Shown here: piece by piece, positions 43,777-51,965 of the stretch
How positions within the stretch are numbered: position 1 is the stretch's first letter
Layout of the letters: each line of letters begins with the position of its first letter
Origin: Silvibacterium sp049280995
GTDB taxonomy: Bacteria; Acidobacteriota; Terriglobia; Terriglobales; Acidobacteriaceae
DNA length: 64,000 nt
NCBI GenBank assembly: GCA_049280995.1
Contig: JBAPRH010000026.1
Location: 1-64,000, forward strand
Direction of reading: 5' to 3'
Position numbers and translations under genes: made by a program
The notes under the pieces: model-generated
The model's input: only the letters and a program-made list of their open reading frames with translations
Told to the model about the DNA's origin: nothing
Database searches by the model: none

Positions 43777-44514
43777 ATGCCGGAATCCATCACGCTCGAA
43801 GCCGCCGCGCTCACCGACGTCGGCAAAGTCCGCGACCACAATGAAGACGCCTATGGCCACTGCCTCGAAGCCGGAGTTTTCGTGGTATGCGACGGCATGG
43901 GCGGGGCCGCCGCCGGCGAAGTCGCCAGCCGTCTCGCCGTCGACACGCTCATCGAGCGCCTCTGCGCCGTCTCCTCGCCTGAGGACCGCCGCCGCGCCCT
44001 CCAGGAATCCGTCGCCGCCGCCAACCGCCTCGTCTTCGCGCAGGCCGCCAAGGATCCCGCCCTCAAGGGCATGGGCACCACGCTCGTCGCCGTCGCCGTT
44101 CAGGACCATTCCGCGCTCATCGCCCACGTCGGAGACAGCCGCTGCTACCTCTTCCGCGACGGCCAGCTCACCCGCCAGACCAATGACCATTCCCTGGTGG
44201 ACGAGCAGGTGCGCCTCGGCCACATGACTCCTGAAGACGCCGAGCGTTCCCCGCTCAAAAACGTCATCACCCGTGCCGTTGGCACGCAGCCTTCCGTCGA
44301 AGCCGAAATCAACGAGCTGCCGCTTCAGCCCGGAGACGTCCTCCTGCTCTGCTGCGACGGTCTCATCCGCGAAGTCCCCGACCCCCGGATCGAGGCTATC
44401 CTCCTCACCTCAGCGACCTTGCAGCAGAAATGCCAACAGCTCATCGACGCCGCCAATGAGGCCGGAAGCCACGACAACGTCACGGTGGCCCTGGTGCGGG
44501 CGGGCAATCAATGA
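43777..44514 (+). CDS. PP2C-type Ser/Thr protein phosphatase
   Basis: The 245-residue cytoplasmic phosphatase has the PP2C metal motifs: VRDHNEDAYG, VVCDGMGGAAAGEVAS, ALIAHVGDSRCYLFRDG, LLCCDGLIREV and the terminal SHDNVTVALVRAG. It removes phosphate from Ser/Thr of protein substrates, probably opposite an STPK kinase. No kinase gene is in this window. The ATG at 43777 lies where the domain begins; upstream in-frame starts extend into non-homologous sequence. An FkbM-type gene follows 43 bp later. Confidence 0.93.
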   Translation: MPESITLEAAALTDVGKVRDHNEDAYGHCLEAGVFVVCDGMGGAAAGEVASRLAVDTLIERLCAVSSPEDRRRALQESVAAANRLVFAQAAKDPALKGMGTTLVAVAVQDHSALIAHVGDSRCYLFRDGQLTRQTNDHSLVDEQVRLGHMTPEDAERSPLKNVITRAVGTQPSVEAEINELPLQPGDVLLLCCDGLIREVPDPRIEAILLTSATLQQKCQQLIDAANEAGSHDNVTVALVRAGNQ

Positions 44515-44557
44515 TAATTCGGAGCCAAGCGGCTTCAGTGTGGTAGAAAAATAGCAC

Positions 44558-45334
44558 ATGCTGATCAATCGCGAGTTCATTCGTGAAGTAGGAGCAGTCG
44601 CATGGCTACGGCGAACCGCGGCTCGCCAATTCTCAAAGCGCGTACTCCGGCGCGATAACCGGATAACTCTGCCGACGGGGCTGGGGATGAGGCTCCCAGG
44701 GGACAGCCGAATTTCCACTGAGGTATTCGTGACCGGCTGCAACGTCGATTGGGGAAGTGAAGCGCTTTTCGCTAGCCTTCTTGACCCGTCGAGTGCGTTT
44801 TTAGATATTGGCGCGAACGTAGGCTACTATTCGCTCTACATGTTGCCCAAAGTTGCAGAGGTGCATGCGTTCGAGCCGGATGCGCGGGCCGCCTGCAGCC
44901 TTCTGACAAACCTGGCCGCTTATCCAAATGCCTACGTATACTCGTTTGCTTTGAGCAACCGTGTTGGACGTGCCGGATTTGTTCAGGAAATGCACAGCGA
45001 GACCTCCCATCTGGCCGTGGGGGCCGGAACGCACGAAGTAAAACTCACCACCATTGACCGTTTTGTCACTGAACGGCAGATTTTCGTTTCAGGCATCAAA
45101 ATTGACGTTGAAGGTGCTGACCTCGACGTTTTACATGGTGCAGAGCAGACTCTAAAAACGCAACACCCGCTGGTGTTGACGGAAGCGAAACCGGACGATG
45201 AATTGTTTAATTTTACGCAGTATTTGAATTATGGTGTATTCGCCTTTGTGCGAAGGTCGGGGGGTGTTCCTTTTGACAGAACTTGGCCGCAATTCTCGCG
45301 AGCGCACCAAAATGCTTTTTCTGGTCCCGACTGA
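44558..45334 (+). CDS. FkbM family methyltransferase
   Basis: The 258-residue protein is an S-adenosylmethionine methyltransferase of the FkbM family, with motif I LDIGANVGYYSLYMLPKV, acid loop AFEPDARAACSLL, and the central IKIDVEGADLDVLHGAEQTLKTQHPLVLTEAK. Members methylate sugars, polysaccharide or lipid-linked glycans. The base composition is visibly more AT-rich than neighbouring genes and the gene stands between unrelated genes, which is compatible with transfer. No good ribosome site precedes the ATG at 44558. No glycan biosynthesis gene adjoins it. Confidence 0.88.
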   Translation: MLINREFIREVGAVAWLRRTAARQFSKRVLRRDNRITLPTGLGMRLPGDSRISTEVFVTGCNVDWGSEALFASLLDPSSAFLDIGANVGYYSLYMLPKVAEVHAFEPDARAACSLLTNLAAYPNAYVYSFALSNRVGRAGFVQEMHSETSHLAVGAGTHEVKLTTIDRFVTERQIFVSGIKIDVEGADLDVLHGAEQTLKTQHPLVLTEAKPDDELFNFTQYLNYGVFAFVRRSGGVPFDRTWPQFSRAHQNAFSGPD

Positions 45335-45370
45335 ACTACGCCAAAAGTTTAAGCAGATTGCGGCTTCGAA

Positions 45371-46771
45371 CTAATCGTCTATACGGAACTCTCCATACCG
45401 CCCCAGCAGCGAAGCCGGCCCCGCCACGGTCATCCGCACCGAATTCCCGACGAATTCGCGCTCCCGAATCAACGCGCCAGCGCCCAGCGCCGCCAGCGCC
45501 GTTCCCTCGGACTGCGGAATTTCAAACCGCCGCTCCACCACCGGGTCAAGCACCAGCGCCGCATCCAACCGCGCCAAGAGTTCGTCGATCCCCAGGCCCT
45601 GCTTCGCCGAAACCGCAACCGCTCCCGTCGCCGCCAGCGCCGTCCTCTGCTCCCTCGGCAGCAGGTCAATCTTGTTCAGCACTTCAATACGCGGCTTGCC
45701 CAGCACGCCAAGTTCATCCAGGACTTTCTCCACCTCGGCCTTGTGTTCCTCGCGCATCTCGCTCGAAGCGTCCTGCACGTGCACCAGCACCTCGGCTTTC
45801 TGCACCTCCTCCAGCGTCGCGCGGAACGAAGTCACCAGCGTATGCGGCAAGTCGCGAATAAATCCGACCGTGTCGGACAGCAGAATTTTCCTGCGGCTCG
45901 GCAGCAGCATCGCCTTCAGCTTCGGATCGAGCGTCGCAAACATCCGCGCCGACTCCAACACCCCGCCCTGCGTCAGCCGATTGAACAGCGTGCTCTTGCC
46001 CGCGTTCGTATACCCCACCAGCGCCACCGCCGGAACCGGCACCGACTCCCGCCGCTGCCGCTGCTGCGACCGCACCCGCCGCACGCTTTCGAGCTCTTCC
46101 TTCAAATGCAGCAGCCGCCGCTGGATCCGCCGCCGGTCGGTTTCCAACTGCGTCTCGCCCGGCCCTCTCGTGCCAATGCCGCCGCCCAGCTGCGACATCG
46201 CCGCCCCGCGCCCCGTCAGCCTGGGCAGCATGTACTCCAGTTGCGCCAGCTCCACCTGCAACTGGCCTTCCCGGGTCCGCGCATGGCGGGCAAAAATGTC
46301 CAGAATCAGTTGGGTTCGGTCGACCACCCGGCAGGGCAGCGCTTCGTCCAAGTTCCGCAACTGCGTCGGCGTCAGGTCGTGGTTGAACAGTACGACGTCT
46401 GCGCGAGCCCCTGCCACAACGCCCGCTATCTCCTCCACCTTGCCGCTGCCGATCAGCGTCGCCGGATCAGCCCTGGGCCGCCGCTGCACGATCTCAGCCA
46501 CAACCTCGCCGCCGGCCGAAGTCACCAGCTCGCGAAATTCCTCAAGGGAAGCCTGCAAGTCAAAAGAAGGAAGCGGCGCGGAGTCCGAAGCGTCGCCATC
46601 CGGCGCGCCGTCCTCACCGGGCACCCCGCGCGCAGCCTCGCGAGCCTGCGTGGCCGTGCGCAGCGCAGGCGCACCTTTGCGAGCCGCGTGCGACGACCGC
46701 TGCGACGTAAACTCCACCGCAATCAGGATTGCGCGATCCCCGCGCCCGTCCTCTTGCCTGCCTTGGCTCAA
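45371..46771 (-). CDS. hflX: ribosome-associated GTPase HflX
   Basis: HflX binds stalled 50S/70S ribosomes and is regulated by heat stress in other bacteria. From a TTG start at 46771 the 466-residue protein has the HflX N-terminal domain (ADVVLFNHDLTPTQLRNLDEAL, CRVVDRTQLILDIFARHARTREGQLQVELAQLEYMLPRL). The GTPase has G1 at about 253-260 (GYTNAGKS), G3 in LLSDTVGF and G4 in NKIDLL. The ribosome site is weak. It lies 72 bp downstream of hfq on the same strand, the classical hfq-hflX order. A C-terminal domain of about 60 residues completes it. Confidence 0.93.
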   Translation of the reverse strand: MSQGRQEDGRGDRAILIAVEFTSQRSSHAARKGAPALRTATQAREAARGVPGEDGAPDGDASDSAPLPSFDLQASLEEFRELVTSAGGEVVAEIVQRRPRADPATLIGSGKVEEIAGVVAGARADVVLFNHDLTPTQLRNLDEALPCRVVDRTQLILDIFARHARTREGQLQVELAQLEYMLPRLTGRGAAMSQLGGGIGTRGPGETQLETDRRRIQRRLLHLKEELESVRRVRSQQRQRRESVPVPAVALVGYTNAGKSTLFNRLTQGGVLESARMFATLDPKLKAMLLPSRRKILLSDTVGFIRDLPHTLVTSFRATLEEVQKAEVLVHVQDASSEMREEHKAEVEKVLDELGVLGKPRIEVLNKIDLLPREQRTALAATGAVAVSAKQGLGIDELLARLDAALVLDPVVERRFEIPQSEGTALAALGAGALIREREFVGNSVRMTVAGPASLLGRYGEFRIDD

Positions 46772-46843
46772 TCCGGATCTACCGTCAGCATGAATTCACG
46801 CAGGACACCCACGCCCGGCAAATTCCAGCGTGCGCCGCAGTGC

Positions 46844-47146
46844 CTATGCGCCGCTCTCATCCCCGTGCGCTGAAGGCGACGACGAGGCAGAAGCAGGCGC
46901 TCCGGTTCCCACCGGACGATGCAGCTCATGCATCACCGAGCGGGTGCTCACCACCGTGGATATCGCGTGCTTGAAGATCAATTGCTCCTGGCTGTTGTTC
47001 TCCAGCAGCACCGAATACTTATCGAAGGACCGGATTTTCCCGGTCAGTTTTACCCCGCTCACCAGGTAAATTGTGATGGGTGTCTTATCCTTGCGAACCG
47101 TATTCAGGAAGGTGTCCTGAATATTTTGCGCCGGCTTGTTGTCCAT
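46844..47146 (-). CDS. hfq: RNA chaperone Hfq
   Basis: Hfq is a hexameric Sm-like protein that brings small RNAs to mRNA. The 100-residue product has Sm1 (DTFLNTVRKDKTPITIYLVSGVKLTGKIRSFDKYSVLLEN) and Sm2 (LIFKHAISTVV), including the FKHAI motif. A Ser/Ala/Glu-rich disordered tail of about 30 residues follows. AGGAG precedes the ATG at 47146; nine extra upstream codons in the open frame lack homology. The Hfq system implies small RNAs act in this organism, which bears on the candidate small RNAs elsewhere in the window. Confidence 0.96.
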   Translation of the reverse strand: MDNKPAQNIQDTFLNTVRKDKTPITIYLVSGVKLTGKIRSFDKYSVLLENNSQEQLIFKHAISTVVSTRSVMHELHRPVGTGAPASASSSPSAHGDESGA

Positions 47147-47407
47147 GTGCCGATCTCCTGCTGTAACCATCAAAGTCCAATCATCAATTTAAGTTAGGCA
47201 AAGCGAAAACACTTAGCCCGCCGGCAGCAAATTCGCCGGACACCAATTCGAGTAATACCACAATATAGCTACCGGCTCATCGAAAGCAATCACCCGCTTA
47301 CAAGAACCCGGCAAGCCAGCCTCTCGCTACCCCGTGGCCCATGCAAACACACACGCTCGCCCTTTAGATGCCGTCTCCAGAAAAAACGCTGGCTCGCAAA
47401 TGCTGAT

Positions 47408-48598
47408 TCATCGCGGCCGAGTCTTCCTGTGCCTCGCCCGCCGCACATACTTTTTCGCAACCCTCTTCCCAGCTCGCGGAGCAGCCGCCTTTGCGGGCTC
47501 CGGCCCTCCCACCCGGTAGACGAGGTTCCCTTCCAGCCGATACGTCGCCAGAATCGTATTCGCCGCCCGGGCCGCGCCTGTCGCTGGATCGATCTCTACC
47601 GCCTTGTTGTCCACCGCTTGGCGGAACGAGAAGGTAGGCTCGGTCTTCCCGTTAAAAACCTCGCATCCGATCGTTACCGGCAGATATCCCTCCACCCCGC
47701 GCTGCCGGAACGCCAGCTCGTAGCGGTGGTGCGTCGTCACCCAGGTAAACACATGCACCTGGTCAAAGTCGTATGGGAGCCCGTTCTTCCACGCGTTCGT
47801 CACCGCCACGTAGTCAGGAGCCTGCCCACCGGGAAACTTCGACTCCGGATCGTCCACCGTCGCCAGCCGATACGCCGCCACGTATTTTTGTGTTCCCGCC
47901 AGCCCGGCTATCTCCTGCGGAATGTTGACGTCCAGCATCCGCGACAGTACCCAGCCCGTCTGGCCCTGCGGCCCGCGCACCAGCCACCAGTCTTCCATCG
48001 GGGGGCCATCCGGAACATAAGGCGGCGCATTCGGGTCCCGCTTTTCGTTCTTCTTCCTGACCGTAGCCTTCTTCGGCCCCGGCAGAGGAACCGGAACCGC
48101 CTGCGGAGGCGTCGGCTTCGGTTCAGAAGCCCGCCTCAGCAGCTCGACTTGCGTATTCTCGGGCAGCACATAAAGATGCTCCTCCTTGCGCCCCGGAGCA
48201 AGATGGACGTTCGACTCGTCCCGCAAAATCCCCGTCACGACGACCGGATCATGCGCATGAGTTTTGGTCAGCGCCTCAAATTTGTCGTAGTCAGCCTGAT
48301 CAACTACCTGAAAATCGTCGATCCAGCCCACCGCGCCGTTTGCTGTCTTCACTTTGTAAAAGCGGCGTTCCTCGGTCAGCACCTCCAGCCGCTCGCCGTT
48401 CTTAAGTTCGGCCACGCGGTTGGTCACCGCGGCCAGCCGCTCCCTCAGAAAGGCTTTGCGCGCCGCTACATACACAAATTCCTTCTTAGAATGGGGCGAG
48501 AACCTCCCGCAACCCGCGAGGCCGAGCCCCAAAAGAAGCGGCACAAAGACGCAAACACAACGAGCGCAGACGCGGGGAGAACGACGAAATAAAGACAT
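47408..48598 (-). CDS. SH3-domain lipoprotein
   Basis: The 396-residue product has a lipobox (GLAGC; cysteine about 30) and therefore an envelope location. It contains bacterial SH3-type segments: AVTNRVAELKNGERLEVLTEERRFYKVKTANGAVGWIDDF near the N-terminus, and DWWLVRGPQGQTGWVLSRMLDVNIPQEIAG in the middle. A C-terminal beta-rich region with FRQRGVEGYLPVTIGCEVFNGKTEPTFSF follows, ending in a very Lys/Arg-rich tail. SH3 domains of this type often bind cell wall or ligands. The ATG at 48598 has GAGGG upstream; a TTG three codons earlier is less likely. Confidence 0.78.
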   Translation of the reverse strand: MSLFRRSPRVCARCVCVFVPLLLGLGLAGCGRFSPHSKKEFVYVAARKAFLRERLAAVTNRVAELKNGERLEVLTEERRFYKVKTANGAVGWIDDFQVVDQADYDKFEALTKTHAHDPVVVTGILRDESNVHLAPGRKEEHLYVLPENTQVELLRRASEPKPTPPQAVPVPLPGPKKATVRKKNEKRDPNAPPYVPDGPPMEDWWLVRGPQGQTGWVLSRMLDVNIPQEIAGLAGTQKYVAAYRLATVDDPESKFPGGQAPDYVAVTNAWKNGLPYDFDQVHVFTWVTTHHRYELAFRQRGVEGYLPVTIGCEVFNGKTEPTFSFRQAVDNKAVEIDPATGAARAANTILATYRLEGNLVYRVGGPEPAKAAAPRAGKRVAKKYVRRARHRKTRPR

Positions 48599-48769
48599 GA
48601 CCCTCAATACCAGAGCATAAGCGGCCGAAGTTTCATGTCAAGCCAAGCAGCCAAATAAAACATGTACTTCATAGATTCCAAAAGGCAAAGCCCCCTCCGA
48701 GAAAAACCACGGTGATCTACAACGGCTTGCCGACGTTGTGCGAAGAAATCAACCTATCGCAGAGCGACA

Positions 48770-49900
48770 CTAATCCGCCGCCACGACCGCGAAAGCGCCC
48801 GAGGGATTGCTGCCCACGGTCTTGGCGAAGCTGGTCAGGCCGCCCGGAGTCGTGCTGGTCGCGCCGCCAATCGCGAATACCTGGAAGTCTGGCCCTCCAC
48901 CCGTGCAGGCCACCCCAAGGTAGGTATTCGACGGGTCTTCGGCGATGTCGGAAGGCTGCAAACCTGTCGCAAACGGAGAGCCGCTGATCGCGGTCAGACC
49001 GCCCGTCGACGACAGCGAGAAGGCCGAAATCGTTCCATCGGTCCGATTTGTGACGTAAACATAGCTACCCGTCGAGTCCACCAGAACCGCTGTCGGTCCC
49101 AGCCCTGTTTTGAAGGGCGAGCCGGTCAGCTCCGCCAGCGCGCCCGTAGCTCCAATCGAAAATTCCCGCAGCCCGTTGCCGCCCGTCTCAGCCACGAACA
49201 GGTACTGGCCGGCGGGATCAACCGCCAAGCCCTGGTCTGCATAGGCTGGGCCTTGCGGCCTCAGAATCTGGGTCTTAGTCAGCGCGCCACTGCTCACGGC
49301 GAACGTGCAGATATCCACGCCGCCGGTCCCCAGCGAAATGTAAACCAGCCCGTTATTGGGTGTGAAAACAATGTGGTTCGGGGCGCCGGCGTCCAGATTG
49401 AGCGAGGTTCCCTGCTGCGTCAGCAGCCCATTGCTCGAAGTGATGGAAAAAACATACGCGGCAGGCGTGGGATCAACCACAATCAGCCAGTTGCCGGAGG
49501 GATCGACGCGGAGCGCCGTCGGGCTGATGTTGTTAACCAGCGCGCTGCCGCCGTTCAGCAGGCTCAAAGCGCCGTTGCTGCCAACCGAGAATCCGTAGAT
49601 GGCACCGGCCAGCGACGCCGCATAAATATATTGGCCGTTGGGAGTGACGGCCAGCGCGCTCGGAGCGACCCCCAGCGCGTAAGGAGAATTGGAGGTGTTG
49701 GAAAGATTGCTGGTGCCGATCTCTAGTCCCGCAACCGACGCCGTCGCCGAGGCATTGGCGACATAAAAATAATTCCCGGTACCGCTCGGTGGGGTCGGAT
49801 TGATCGGGACGAAGAACTTGCCGCAACCCGCCAGACAAACCACAACGCCGAGCGCGGCCAGCGCGGGAACGATTCGGGAGAGTGGCTTCCGCAACGGCAT
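48770..49900 (-). CDS. beta-propeller lipoprotein (YVTN/lactonase-like)
   Basis: The 376-residue product has a lipobox (CLAGC) and a seven-blade-like repeat of about 45-50 residues with the pattern SPxALAVTPNGQYIYAASLAG, GLAVDPAGQYLFVAETGGNG and TAVLVDSTGSYVYVTNRTDG, followed by GxISAFSLSSTGGLTAISGSPF. This matches the YVTN/lactonase-like repeat family. Enzyme activity cannot be inferred from these repeats, and a surface-binding role is as likely. The ATG at 49900 lies where the signal begins; the TTG at 49918 is an alternative. It is isolated between genes of unrelated function. Confidence 0.82.
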   Translation of the reverse strand: MPLRKPLSRIVPALAALGVVVCLAGCGKFFVPINPTPPSGTGNYFYVANASATASVAGLEIGTSNLSNTSNSPYALGVAPSALAVTPNGQYIYAASLAGAIYGFSVGSNGALSLLNGGSALVNNISPTALRVDPSGNWLIVVDPTPAAYVFSITSSNGLLTQQGTSLNLDAGAPNHIVFTPNNGLVYISLGTGGVDICTFAVSSGALTKTQILRPQGPAYADQGLAVDPAGQYLFVAETGGNGLREFSIGATGALAELTGSPFKTGLGPTAVLVDSTGSYVYVTNRTDGTISAFSLSSTGGLTAISGSPFATGLQPSDIAEDPSNTYLGVACTGGGPDFQVFAIGGATSTTPGGLTSFAKTVGSNPSGAFAVVAAD

Positions 49901-50120
49901 TCTTAGGAGCCTCACCAACAGTATCGCTTACAATCGCCGAAACCCCCCGGCCAACAGAACAGACGCAGCCACCAGAAGGAATGTTCGCGCCAAACAAAAG
50001 GTTCCGCGCAAACGAACCCTCAGTGTCCCCCTCTGCTACCCTTGGCCGGGCGGTCGCCAGGATATCCCCTCCACGACCAGCGGGAGTGGCCAAGCGAAGC
50101 AGCACGCCCGTGACGGTCAG

Positions 50121-50642
50121 TCACTCCGCATCGAGGACGCTGCCGACCGCGTGGAGCACCGAGGCGATCCGCACAATCGAAAGAACCGTCTCCTCGGATA
50201 CGCCCTTTTCGCGTACCACCCGCTCGTGCGAGTCCACGCACGCGCCGCAGCCGTTGATGGCGGAAACCGCAATCGACCACAGCTCGAAATCGACTAAATC
50301 GACCCCATGCGTGCGCAGCGCGTTCATCCGCAGCTTTGCCGGAATGGTTCCGTACTTCTCGTTCGAGGAGAGGTGCAGAAAACGGTAGTAGACATTGTTC
50401 ATCCCCATGATGGCCGCTGCGGATTTTGCCGCGTCCAGCGCCTGCGCGCTCATCTGTCCTGCGGCCTCGGCCAGCACGGCCTCGGTGAGCTCGGCATTAC
50501 GGATGGCAATCGCCGAGGCGACCATCGTGCCCCAAAGCAGTTGCGGGCTAAGCTCGGTATTCTGCCGCACCAGCGTGGAGTAGTTCAGCTTCAGGTCCTT
50601 CGCATAATTGGGAAGGCCATCGATCAATGCATCGATAGACAT
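50121..50642 (-). CDS. ahpD: alkyl hydroperoxide reductase AhpD
   Basis: AhpD is a carboxymuconolactone-decarboxylase-fold protein that reduces AhpC in bacteria lacking AhpF. The 173 residues include the catalytic CxxC with flanking His and Glu in SAINGCGACVDSHERVVREKGVSE. The fold segments LSPQLLWGTMVASAIAIRNAELTEAVLAEA and DAAKSAAAIMGMNNVYYRFLHL are also present. AAGGAAA precedes the ATG at 50642; the 14 extra upstream codons have no support. It is the last gene of the peroxide cluster, downstream of ahpC with 123 bp between that contain a dispersed repeat copy. Confidence 0.92.
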   Translation of the reverse strand: MSIDALIDGLPNYAKDLKLNYSTLVRQNTELSPQLLWGTMVASAIAIRNAELTEAVLAEAAGQMSAQALDAAKSAAAIMGMNNVYYRFLHLSSNEKYGTIPAKLRMNALRTHGVDLVDFELWSIAVSAINGCGACVDSHERVVREKGVSEETVLSIVRIASVLHAVGSVLDAE

Positions 50643-50734
50643 AAGAGTTTCCTTGTCGCGACCGGCAAAGTTACGGCGCCCCATCCTGTCAGTCGGTTTT
50701 TTCGGCCGATAGGGCGGAACGGTAGGGAGGCCCT

Positions 50735-50766
50735 GCGCGAAGCGTGTGTGCCTGGACGGCCAGTCC
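50735..50766. repeat. dispersed 32-bp repeat, copy B
   Basis: It matches copy A (29433-29464) at 28 of 32 positions. It lies in the gap between ahpD and ahpC, reaching the first base of the ahpC stop codon, and contains the GGAC/GTCC small hairpin. Confidence 0.65.
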
Positions 50767-51311
50767 TAGGCAACCAGCGTTTCTTCGCCCTTGTGCCAGT
50801 TGCAGGGGCATAGCTCGTCGGTCTGCAGCGCGTCCAGCACGCGCAGAACCTCCTGCGGATTGCGGCCCACCGAAAGGTCGGTGACGTAGACAAAGCGAAT
50901 TACATCATCAGGATCGACGATGAAGGTTGCGCGTTGCGCCACACCCACACGGCCGTCGAGGATACCAAGCTGGCCGACCAGGTCGCGCTTCACATCACCC
51001 AGCATGGGAAAGGGCAGGTTCTTCAGGTCCTCGCGGTTGTTGCGCCACGCCAGATGCACGTATTTCGAGTCGATGCTGCCGCCCAGCACCTGAGCGTCGC
51101 GCGCCTCAAACTCCGAGTTTAGCTTGCCAAACGCCACAATCTCGGTGGGGCAGACAAGGCTGAAGTCCAACGGCCAGAAAAAGTACACCTTCCACTTGCC
51201 GGGATAGCTTTCGTTGGTAATGGTCTCGAACGCCTTGTCCTTGTCGCTGCTGACCGTTGCGCCAACAGAAAATTCCGGGAATTTCTCGCCAATCGTCAAC
51301 AATGAATTCAC
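50766..51311 (-). CDS. ahpC: peroxiredoxin AhpC
   Basis: AhpC (181 residues) reduces hydrogen peroxide and alkyl hydroperoxides. The peroxidatic cysteine lies in the signature PLDFSLVCPTEIVAF, and the C-terminal CPCNWHKGEE supplies the resolving cysteines in the manner of AhpD-dependent enzymes. The GTG at 51311 sits only one base after AGGAG, so one of the following TTG codons (51302 or 51299, giving MLTIGEKFPEF) is a real alternative. It lies 35 bp downstream of the Fur/PerR gene and 123 bp upstream of ahpD, all minus strand. Confidence 0.94.
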   Translation of the reverse strand: MNSLLTIGEKFPEFSVGATVSSDKDKAFETITNESYPGKWKVYFFWPLDFSLVCPTEIVAFGKLNSEFEARDAQVLGGSIDSKYVHLAWRNNREDLKNLPFPMLGDVKRDLVGQLGILDGRVGVAQRATFIVDPDDVIRFVYVTDLSVGRNPQEVLRVLDALQTDELCPCNWHKGEETLVA

Positions 51312-51346
51312 TCCTTTAAATGAGGTTAAAAGGTGAAACTAAAAAA

Positions 51347-51772
51347 CTATTTCTGGCAGTCCGGGCATAGCCCCAGGACATCGACCGCGTAGCGCTGCGC
51401 AAGAAACCCTCCCTTCAGCCGGCGCGCTTTGGAGGCGAGGCCCAGCTCCTCCGCGTCAATGTCGGTAATGGACTTGCACGAGGTGCAAACCAGGTGGTAA
51501 TGCGGACGGGCATTGGTCTCGACACGCAGCGAGCCGTGATGGGGGCTGACCTCGCTAAACACGCCGCTCTCAATGAATACGTGGATGTTCTTGTAGACCG
51601 TCGCCAGCGAAACCGAAGGAATCTTCGCCTTCACTTTCAAGTAGACATCCTCCGGGCTGGGGTGCCCGTGCATACTCAGCAGCGTTTCGTAAGTCACCTG
51701 CCGCTGGTGGGTCACGGAGACGCCGGCGCGCTCGCAAATGGCCCGAAACTCATTCGCCTGAGCAATTGTCAT
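51347..51772 (-). CDS. Fur family regulator, PerR-like
   Basis: The 141-residue repressor has a Fur winged helix (ICERAGVSVTHQRQVTYETLLSMHGHPSPEDVYLKVKAKIPSVSLATVYKNIHVF) and metal sites: HYHLVCTSCKSI and the terminal CPDC give two CxxC pairs for structural zinc. Context with ahpC, ahpD and a DyP-like gene argues for a peroxide sensor (PerR) rather than an iron regulator, though residues alone do not settle it. A perfect 7-1-7 palindrome lies 15-29 bp upstream of its start, so it probably represses itself and perhaps ahpC-ahpD by read-through. Confidence 0.9.
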   Translation of the reverse strand: MTIAQANEFRAICERAGVSVTHQRQVTYETLLSMHGHPSPEDVYLKVKAKIPSVSLATVYKNIHVFIESGVFSEVSPHHGSLRVETNARPHYHLVCTSCKSITDIDAEELGLASKARRLKGGFLAQRYAVDVLGLCPDCQK

Positions 51773-51786
51773 GGAAAGCTATTAAA

Positions 51787-51801
51787 GAATAATTATTATT
51801 C
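51787..51801. promoter_or_regulatory. PerR/Fur-type operator upstream of regulator gene
   Basis: GAATAAT and ATTATTC flank a single T, a perfect 7-1-7 inverted repeat. The inner ATAATNATTAT matches the known PerR-box core. It lies 15-29 bp upstream of the regulator start at 51772, the position of an autoregulatory site. Confidence 0.7.
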
Positions 51802-51965
51802 AACGTCAAGCCGAGTTATCTGGCCGCTTTTTGCGCTGACCGCCGCATCCTTTCCTCGATCTCCAGCGACCAGGACTCGACACCGACGCCCCGGGTTGAG
51901 GGAACGCCGGCATCGAGCATTGCCTTCCTGGTTACGCTGACTACATCTCTCCAGTCGCGCCGTAC

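Noticed and set aside
47147..47407. Possible RNA gene upstream of hfq
   Set aside because: No tRNA-like or recognised RNA structure was seen in the 261-bp gap.
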